The position numbers were made by a program, and so were the translations under genes. A DNA stretch of 64,000 nucleotides from contig CM051024.1 in assembly GCA_027627225.1 (NCBI GenBank), forward strand, positions 48,766,547-48,830,546. The letters are read 5' to 3'. Positions within the stretch are counted from its first letter, which is position 1; each line of letters begins with the position of its first letter. Positions 34,693-45,100 of the stretch are shown here, piece after piece. Origin of the DNA: Congeria kusceri. Taxonomy: Eukaryota > Mollusca > Bivalvia > Myida > Dreissenidae. The notes beneath the pieces were generated by a model. It did not search any database. It was not told the origin of the DNA and saw nothing but the letters and a program-made list of their open reading frames with translations.

Positions 34693-35909
34693 AATGCTTA
34701 TTTAATAACTTGTGTTGTTTGAAGCTTGGAGTTCTACTGAGCATTTTATTTTAAGGAAAGGTATCAAAATAAACTGGAATTTCATTCCAGACATGTAGAA
34801 CACAGCATCACAGTAAAAGTTAATATAACATGCATATTTTCCCATTGACACATGTTTGTGGGAAAACACCTGAACAGATAAGACTGGTATTTGTTATACG
34901 CTCTTTTCAATTTCTACTTTAATATGTACAAACAATTTTGATGTCAAAAGTTTTTAGAAGAGTTGTAGTATATAATGATAAGCTATAGTATGTTTTGAAG
35001 TACAGAACTGTTAATAATAATTTAGAGTCCTGAAAAAAACATAATGTATGCTTCAGAAAGCCGATTTATCTCGATCAAGGTACAATGGCACGATATGACC
35101 ATATAGTGATGAGTTGCCATAAAACCCAAATAAACAAACAAACATTAACTTCTTCCTTAAGTTACAAACATGAAGTTTATGCATGCAATTTAATGGTTAG
35201 ATCAGTTGACATTGTGAACTTGAGAGGCTGTTGACAATAATGAATTTGATGCATGGAAACTGTGAAATGCTGTACATGTTCCTAATTGCAGTATTGATCT
35301 ACCTGTTTGTGCACGATAATTGGAAAATACATTAAAGCTGCAATCAACTGTTTATACAGTAATTATGCATTGATATATTCTAAGCAAATGCTGGTCAGTT
35401 TGTAATCCAGGGAATATAATATAGCTATGCTCTTGTTTTACGTTTTATGATGTTAAATTTTTTATGACTTTTGTATATTACCCAAGTGAAAACTGGTAAC
35501 AAAATAAATGTGTTCTTTGTTGTTGTCTTCTTTTCAATGACTTGAAACTTGTAGCAGGATTCCAGCAAATGCAATGACAACTATTGTCTTAATGACTGAT
35601 CTAAAATACTGCTTTTACTCATTGGACTTAATTATCATTTAATTTAACAAATTTTGAACTGTCAAGTTTTGTTGCATTTCGATTATGTATTGTTGACTTT
35701 TAGTGTAGCCTACTTGAAGCAAATGTAATGAAATTCCTATGTATTTATGAAAATCAAAATTACATTCATTTAACTCGAACAGAATGAATGTACATAAGTA
35801 CAATTTATCAGTTTAGATCTGTCCGATTGTTATTGCATTAATTGTGTTCTGAACTGTTGGAATAACATTAAATTTTAATCTCAACTGGCTTATTTTTCTC
35901 CATTTTCAG
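34693..35909. other. Intergenic or intronic sequence upstream of the first LIM exon
   Basis: No PET- or LIM-coding exon was recognised here. The last 20 bases (tatttttctccattttcag) form the polypyrimidine tract and acceptor of the exon that starts at 35910. Confidence 0.4.
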
Positions 35910-36110
35910 TTGATATTTTCGGCCGAGTACACGAAGGCGATGGATCAGAACTACCACAAGGATCACCTGGCCTGCAAGAACTGTGACAAGAAGCTGATCG
36001 CGTGCCGCTACATCCTCAAGGAGGAGCACCCCTACTGCATCCCATGCTACCAAGAGCTCTTCGCTCACAACTGTGAGGAGTGCAAGAAGCCCATTGGTCC
36101 AGACTACAAG
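35910..36110 (+). CDS. Lmpt: LIM gene exon a: half-LIM zinc finger plus start of LIM1
   Basis: 201 bp, 67 codons, phase 0 at both ends; acceptor ccattttcag, donor GTCAGT. Numbering from the exon start, H16 and H19 are the last two ligands of a first zinc finger whose Cys pair would sit in an upstream exon. C22, C25, C43 and C46 form the complete second finger. C55 and C58 open LIM1. The His at position 19 replaces the more common Cys, as I recall for Limpet. The 3' end of this exon has been copied repeatedly into the following intron. Confidence 0.92.
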
Positions 36111-39100
36111 GTCAGTGTAGGGTCACTTTGGGCCATTTATGTAATTTGGGGTTAATATAGGTAGTGCACAACAGTGAGGAATGCAAGAAGCCCATTGGTC
36201 CAGACTACAAGGTCAGTTATAGGTGATAGTTTGTAGAAGGCAGTAATGGTCATTTGGTGTGGAAATGTGTTGGGCGCATTTATGAGGTTTGCAAGAAGTC
36301 CATTGGTCCAGATTGCAAGGTTAGTAGGGGTCATTTGGGCTGACAGAGCTGAGTATTAGTTATTTGGAGTGAAAAAAAGGTAGGGCACAACTGTGAGGAA
36401 TGCAAGAAACACATTGTTCCAGACTACTTGGTCAGCGTAGGGGTCATTTGGGCCAGTTTAACAACTATATAAGGTGAAGTCTATTGGTCCAGATAACAAG
36501 GTAGAGGGGCATTTGGGGCTGATTGGGCTTAGTAATACGTCATTTGGACTGATTGATTGTCCGGCAGTAATAATAGTTATTTGGGGAGAAAATGTGTAGG
36601 GCCAAAGAAAATACAAGCTCATTTGGAGGTCAGTTTAGAAAAGTTTGTAGGCCGAAGAGATAATGTGTACAGCACAACTGTGAGGAGTGCAAGAAGCCCA
36701 TTGGTCCAGACTATGAGGTCAGTTGTAGGTGATTGTTGGTAGGACTGAGTAATGTGTCTTAAGAACATTTACAGAAAGTGTTGTTATTTCAGTGGTTGGT
36801 TATTGTTTTATAATTGCAACAACTAAACTTTGAATATTCATATAGTCTGTGTATGATTTATTGGGTTTGCCTTAAACTGGAATAAGCACCTCACAAGGTT
36901 GTATGTGTTCGTTTATTATTGGGGTCTAAAAGCATTCTGGCATGTTCACACAGTCTTATGGAATAGTATTTTTTTGGCAAAATATGTATACTATACTTTG
37001 GAATTGACATACACATTGGGAAACAGACTGGTATGATTTACCCTTTGGTAAAGGACAACATGTTTATAAGAACAAACCAAGGGCAAAAAGCATGTACAAG
37101 AACTGTTTACATCATTGCCTAGGGTTTTTTATGCTGTTTTTGACCATTCCTGAGTGGAGGTACAAAAGGTATATCTGCTGATTAATCAGAGCATAATGGC
37201 ACTGCCTGATAAGTACCACCTGGGAATGTCTGAAGAGTGGGCAGGTAATAGGTGGTTATTCTTATTGATGAGAGTGAAACAATTTGTCTGATGTCAATTC
37301 TCAGTGTCCAGTAAAACCATGACAGGATATTTTACTGCTACATTGTTGGTTGGCATCGCTCTTCTGGCCATTTGAAGAAATTCTGATGATGGCAGTCAAT
37401 GATAAATTCTGCTTTTGTGAGTCAGTGATCAGTTTTGCTGTTGTCAGCCACTGATCAGTTTTGCTGGTGTCAAATATCAGTGTGGCTAATGTCAGTCAAT
37501 GATCAGTTTGGCTGATGGCAGTCAATGATCAGTTCTGATGATGTCAGTCAATTATCAGTTTTTACTGTTGTCAGTCAATGATCAGTTTTGCTGAAATCCA
37601 TCAATGATCGGTTTTGTTGATGTCAGTCACTATTGAGTTTTGCCAGTGTCAGTCAGTGATAGTTTTGCTGATGTCAGTCGATGATCAGTTAGGCTGATGT
37701 CAGTCAATGATCAATTAGGCTGATGTCAGTCAATAATCAGTATTGTTGATATCAGTCAACATTCACTTCTCCCTAATTCTAGGTTGGCAAACAACTTGCA
37801 CAAAATCATGGCATGATATTTTATTGCTACATATTTCATTGGCAGTAATCATGGCCTTTTGTAACTGGTGATGTTGTGTTTTGAAGACAGAACTGTTAAT
37901 GCTCATGCACATAGTTAATGCACTGAAGTTCACTAAAATGGAAGCATTTACAGGACCACTATTCCATCATGGTCTGTATTCTCAGTCAACATTTTATCTG
38001 TTGATATACTTTGTATGTGCAATTAGATGTCAAAATTTCATAAAACAGCTTGTGTGACCATTGGCGACCAGTATGTGCGCTTAGTTTTTTTTATATCTTT
38101 ATATTATGATAACAACAGTTATTGGCACAAAATACATGTACAAGAAAATAGAGATTCATAAATAAACAAGTATAGCAGCTAAGTGTCAGAATAAAACCTT
38201 TGCATTAACTGTAAATCCTGTGAAAATAATAATGTCTTCTGGGAATAGTAAGGTGTCTCAAAATAGATGTTCCTGTGTTGATGCCAGAGTTGAAATACCA
38301 TTGCTGATGGTGCAAGAGTGATAGGTGCATGCTTATTGGCAGGCAGTTGGAATCCTTAGTGACAGTTAAGTTTGGTGAAGTTCCTGTTTGTGTTCAGTTG
38401 TTTTATTCTTACACCAAAACCTTTCCATTTCCAATGGAGTGACCCCTAGTTTGAAATTCAGGTGTTCAAAATTGCATAATTTGCAATGAGGTATCTGTTT
38501 ATGGTATTAACTTGTTGATAATTTGTTTTACAAAGAGAACAACAGAGTAGTTTGTAATTTGGCATTTTGAGCTAATCAATGTGCTTTGTTCAATTCTAAA
38601 CCTGTTTATATTATTATTCTTACATTTTGGTCATTTTTCAACATGTGTTCTTTCATGCTTTGGTCAATGCTGGACATGATTGTGTTTCTTTCATGCTTTT
38701 GTCAGTGCTGGATATTTGTCTTTTTCATGCTTTGGTCAATGCTGGACATGATTGTGTTTCTTTCATGCTTTTGTCAGTGCTGGACATGTGTCTTTTTCAT
38801 GCTTTTGTCAATGCTGGATATGTGTTTTTCATGCTTTGGTCTATGCTGGACATGTGGTTCTTGCATGATATGGCCAATGCTCAACCATTGTTGCTTACAT
38901 GCTTTGGTCAATGCTACACTTCTGTCACCTAATTATGTTTTGGTCAATGCTCAACTTGTGCTTCTTACACACTTTGATAAATGTTTAACATGTGGTTCAT
39001 ATGTTTTGGTCAATGCTCAACTTGTGTTTCTTACTTTTTTGGTCAATTTTCCAGTTGTGTTTCTTACATTTTTGATCAATTTTTAACTTGTGTTTTTTAC

Positions 39101-42100
39101 ATGCTTTGGTCAATGCTCAGCATGTGGTTTATTTGTTTTGGTCAATGCTGATTTTGTGTGTCTTACATGTTTGGGTAAATGCTCAAGTTGTAGTTAATAA
39201 ATTGTATTTATTATGTTTTGGTCAATGCTAAACTTGTGTTTCATATGTTTTGGTTAATATATGTTTTGGTAAATGCTCAACTTATGTTTCAAAAGTTTTG
39301 GTCAATGCTTACTTGTGTTTCACATGTTTTGGTCAATGCTCTTACATGCTTTTGTCGGTGCTCAGCTTTTATTTCTTATATGATCTTATCATTTCTCAAT
39401 CAGTGTTTCCTATTTGCATTGGGCAATGTTTTGTTGATCTGTGCTTTGATCAATGCTCAATGTATATTTCATATAAAACATTATTTGTTTGTTGTATATT
39501 GTCAGTTTTCAGCTAATTTTGCTATAATCTGAATTATATAGCCATGAAATATGCTTGCTATGCAATTTATTGAATATGAACATGAATTCCGAGAATTAGA
39601 TAACTTATAACTGGTTAGCCGAGTTGAAAGTGCCACCATGCCAGCAACACATTAGGTATACATTAAATTTTCTGTGTGCTGAATATAGGGAACTGGGATG
39701 TTCACTCCATATATTAATGCTATCTTTCGTCTACTCAGCATGCAGAGTAAATGATAAGTAAGTTCTTTAATTTAATGAGGTTTTCATGGGGAAGGCAGTT
39801 GGTGCTAGATGCAGCATAGGGAAGAAATCATTTGCTGTTTTGCTGTTGTTACGTGTTGTATTGTTTGTCAAGAATTGAATATTGGTTTTATATCATTCAT
39901 TCAGCAAATTCGTATTAAAAAATCATGTTTTCCTTTATGGAATTATTACCTGCATGCAGTCAGGCAACTGATCCTCAAACCATCTTGTCAGCTATCCACA
40001 CAAGTTCACATGCTGCAGTCAGTGAGGTCCTCTTGAAAGAAAGATGTCCATCTTTGTCAACAAGCTGCCAACGTTTGTATCTACCTATTTCTCGGTCTGT
40101 ATCTATCATTTGTCTGCCAGAAATGTGGCTATCAGATAGTGAAATCAGGTACATTGGGTCAGGTATAGGTAAAATGCATGCTTGAACTTTTCCACCCACT
40201 CTTGTGCTATCGTATTACAGCAACAGTGCATCCGGAATCCATATTTCTGCAGACTGTGCTTCCTCTCTGAGCCTTTTGCCACCTCTGTTGCTTATTATGT
40301 TAAAAGAGTTCAATGTGTAGGCTATAGCATTATTTTACCTCGCAAGAGGTACAGATTGTCTTGGTGTTGCTTTCAAGGCCCCCACCTGTGGACATGTGTG
40401 CCAAACTCTGGGTCTCAACTTCTCACTCATTTTTGGCAAACTGTGAAATGATTGTTAAATCTGATATGTTAAAGAAATGAAAAATTTAGATATCTTATTG
40501 CTGAAACATCAATTTAAAGACCATAAAATTAATTTTGTCCAAAACATTCGAAGGACAATAAAAATTAGCATATTTTAGACGGTGACTTGTTTTCTGGCGA
40601 TTAGTCTTCTTGGGTCACAGTACAATAATATTTATTAGTTTGAAAATATGTATGGTCTGATAACAAAATGGTGAACTATATCAAGCACAATGACCTATGG
40701 TGAACTATATCAAGCACAATGACCTACGGTGAACTATATCAAGCACAATGACCTACGGTGAACTATATCAAGCACAATGACCTACGGTGAACTATATCAA
40801 GCACAATGACCTACGGTGAACTATATCAAGCACAATGACCTACAGATTCTGTGCAATGTAGATAAATCACTTGGTTACGTGAAGCGTGGTTGATGGAAGT
40901 TCTAGTTATTAAGAATTACAGCTATTGATTGCTTTCACAGAACTAAATTTGTTGGTCTGGACTCAAGAACAATCTTCTAGAATCAAGGTGAAATCTTCTA
41001 GAAACAGGCTGAAATGTTCTGAACACAGGGTGCAGTTAGGTTGCACCATGTTTCAGTAAGCTCTTTCAGGCAGCAGCCATATGTTATGTGCAACATCGAT
41101 ACCCCGACAGATTTTCTGCCATTTATCGGTTGTCTTTCACACGTATGATTACCAAACCATTACAGAATCTCGCCTAGATGTTTTGCAGAGCAAACAGGAA
41201 ATATGCAGACAGTTGCCTAATAGCATTTATGCAGGACTTTTCGGTTGTTGAATATTTGGAAAACTTGTATGGCTCTGCATTTTATGTTGTCATGGCAACA
41301 TCGAGTGAAAATTGTGAATATCAAATTTGTTTGAAAACATTTCGATGTTGAAGAATTGAACAGCCCCGACTTGTATATTGTGGTTAATGCAGCTTTGTTA
41401 TGCATGAAATGTTCGAGTTCTATGTAGGATATTTATGGTTGTATTTATATAATAGTTATCCCCAGTCTCCTAAGCTTGAAAAATACAAGTGAAGTAATGA
41501 TCATCAGTTTGTGTTTTATATTGATTTTAAAAACTATAATTATATGAACTTGGTTGTAGTAATACGTAGAACATATAATAGCAGTAGTCTTCATCATGAG
41601 GTCCAAAATTCCTAGAGTGACTGGAGAGGGGCCAACTAATTAAACAAACACTCTTACTGTCTGGACTCAGCTGTTGTTTAGTAGAAATAACAGTCAACAA
41701 CCATGTTTTCCTATTACCACCCGAAACATTGGGTTTCATCCAAATGTCTTTATCTATCAATTGTTATTAAGAGGATCTCCAAGTTTCCAAGTTTGCTATT
41801 TGTGCGCTGTCAGCAAGTAAGGTAAATACATAGGCACTGAAAACCTTGTCCAAGAATTTTAGTTGTTTGATAATATACAGAATGTCTGGACTTGCATTTT
41901 GACCCTCAAGTCTTTGACAAGACCTCAAATATAGTGCAACTGATTGCTCTGTTGAATAAAAGCTTTACTGTTCTTTTGTTTTTATATGTCAAGTTATTTG
42001 TGTATATTACAATGCAGTTATCGAAATCAGCAGTTGGCAAAGCAAGCCCAAATTCTTATGAGGCGTGTTGTGGGAAGCCCATGCTTAGTGCATGAACCTC

Positions 42101-45100
42101 AAGTGTCGTCCCGGGTAAGCCTGTGCAATCCGCACAGGCATATCAAGGATGGGAGTTTCCGCTTTGATGGTATTTTCTGTTTTAAAGAAGTCTCTTCTTA
42201 ACAGAAATCCACTGTAGGCGGAAAGGCTGATCCGGGATGACACTTTACGCACATGCATTAAGCCCGGGTTTCCCACGACATGCCTTGGGAGCAAGAAAAT
42301 GTTAAAAGCCTGCCTATACAAAACAGAGAATCTAAGCAAGCTCGGTTCAAAATTACCCACTGCAGGGCTTTACATGGGCTTGTGGTAATGTTGCCCACTG
42401 ACATTATATTTCATTGTGTATTTTCAGGACTTGTCATACAAGGAACACCACTGGCATGAGTTCTGCTTCAAGTGCTTCGAGTGTGAGAAGTCGCTGGTTG
42501 ATCAGCCATTCGCGCCAAAGAACGATCGTATCTTCTGTGCCGACTGTCATGACAACAACTTTGCTGCGAGATGTGACGGCTGTACCAAGCCATTTAAAGG
42601 AGGTGCGTTTAAATTTGCTAGTGTCTCCTTCTCAGATGTTTTATGTATGCAAGCAACTCTTTTTATGCTAAAATGTGCGCTAGTTACAAGTATTTAGACA
42701 TAGAAGAGTATCTAAAATTTGAACTGATAAAAAATGATCTTCTTAAAACATAGAATATGAATTTTCAATTAGAACGCGACGGTTGTAACCTGATACAAAC
42801 TGAAATGAACTATGTTGAAACTGGTATATAGGATTAAGATAACAGTAAAGTTTTAGAATATCAGTGTTGTCATTGAAGTCTTTGATAGTTTCATCAATCA
42901 GCAATGCCTTCTAACACCCCTTTGTGAAGAACTCATATCAGGGCACTTTCTGGAGCAGGAAAACTCATCTGCTACGATTAAAAAAGATATCAAGCAGTAA
43001 TTTTCACTAGTAACTTGTATTACATATGTTTTTCATGTCAACATCGTAAGGTCTACAGAAGTGCGGCGCAAACTCGCGTGTTCTTGGAATGTTGATCACT
43101 ATGCTCCTCAGCAAATGATTTAGCCACACATTGTCTTACAATATGAATAAATACCACTCACTAGCTGTACTGGAAATTGCTGTTAGTCCTAAGTGTGCTC
43201 TCATGTGGACAGACTCAGTTGAATGGTGAAGGGCAGGTGTGGTAGATTCTCATAGACATCAGTGGCATATTTTTGCAGAATCTTATATGACTGTGTACCA
43301 GGGATCGTATTTTTCTAGAAAGTCAATCGGTCCTGAGGTCTGCCAATCACGCTCATTTTGTATCCGAATTTTTTGTATCCAAAAATGGTGCATTTGTGAA
43401 CATGCGTATTTTAAAGTATAACTATTATCTTCAAAGTTTTCACAGCTCATACTTCAATAAATTTTTATGTCTGTGTCTTTCGTGAATTTTAACTTCACAA
43501 AAATTAAGATAATGCAATTCAATAAGTACAATAAAACGCCCATTCTGTATCCGAATTATGTGTATTCGAAAAATAAGGTATGTCCGAAATTGTGTATTTT
43601 AGTTATTAATATAAACTACAACGTTTCCATACCATAATCTTCAAGAAATGTTTAATTTCTATATCTGTTATACGAGTTTTGCTGAACTAAAGTCAAAATA
43701 TAATGTAATACTAATGGTCAGTTTGTACTTTAAAATTAACTACTTGACGTCATGAACGTCAATAAAGCCAACTGACAAATAAACTAATTGTATTGAACTA
43801 TGTTTTATCTACAATGTTTAGATAGATTTCATATTAATATTCTATATCATTATGAATGCAGCACAGTACATACATTATTATGCAGCAAATACACGTTTTC
43901 CACGAGGATTACATGCGGCTGCTATTATCAGTCTCAGCAGTAACCAGACACGATTTTATGATGGAGAAGTACATACCAATCGGTGTCAGTTATATAACAC
44001 AGTAAAAAAACTACAGCAAAATCTCTCCAAATATCGATCGATTGTGACACGACTGGGGTCATTTACACATCACTGACCTACAGAGCAATTGGGCCATAAA
44101 ATGTGTGTATTGTGTATTGAAATCAGGGGGTTATCATGATTTTTATAGTGACTGGATAAATCAAGAAAACTGGTCGCCCGATTACCAGTCATTTCAATTG
44201 GCCTTTTTTAAAACCAATCGGTCTCAGACTGGCAAAACCAAAAATAATATGATCCCTGCTGTGTACACAAACGAAATGGCAAAATTTTATTATGAAATTA
44301 TGCTAAAATGAATACTTAATGCAGATAGGACACACTTTTTGTTCAACACATTTTCAGACAAACCAAAATTTATTGTAACACTGTTTTGTAAATAGAAATT
44401 GTATGCATAAATAATAAATCTTGCATGATGCAGGATGCTAAAAAACTGTTGTTTTATTACTTTCAACGTTCATATATAGCTGAACATGTTGGCTTAAACT
44501 ATGCCCCTGGGTATTTTGTTCTTGAGTGAAGTGTCATTCACGAATATGCATAGCTCTATAATGCGTTTCTGGCAATAATTCTTCTAGGAAGTATTATCAC
44601 AATTTATGTGATACTGGGAGAGTATTTTTGGAACTGTGATGAAAAAGTATTTATTTCGGGAACTTTATTACCATGGAACCGTTTTAGAGTTTCATTAAAT
44701 ATATTTTTAGCAGAATCATGCCATTTTGGTTGTCTCGTAATATTTCAATCCTGAATTTCCTGGGTTTCCTAATAAGTCATGTCTGTTGCATGTGATATGC
44801 AATTACAGCCCATGTTCTGCTGTTTATGACAGTGTAACTTTCCTGTGTTCCGAACATTGAAGGTTTAGTAGATATGTAAGAAAAAACAGAATGTAGTAGA
44901 AAGAATCCTCAATTAAGTGATATGATAACCAATGGTTCCAAATAAGAAACATAGCGTCATTTAATGAAATTCTTGTAGTAAGTAGTTAGTAATATATTGT
45001 GTGGGCCTGTCATTAGTCTAATACAAAATTAAGATGTGTTTTCAAAAGCTGCATTAGTAATACTTCTGAGGGTCTTTCCACAGATTAATGCAAATTTATT

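Noticed and set aside
36112..36155. Extension of LIM exon a to the stop at 36153-36155
   Set aside because: The stretch after TACAAG starts with a good donor and encodes non-LIM residues; family spacing requires the jump to DLSYKEHHWHE in exon b.
38586..39532. Membrane-like Phe/Leu/Cys-rich proteins in intron 1
   Set aside because: The apparent hydrophobic segments are translations of a diverged 30-36 bp minisatellite (ttcatgctttggtcaatgct).
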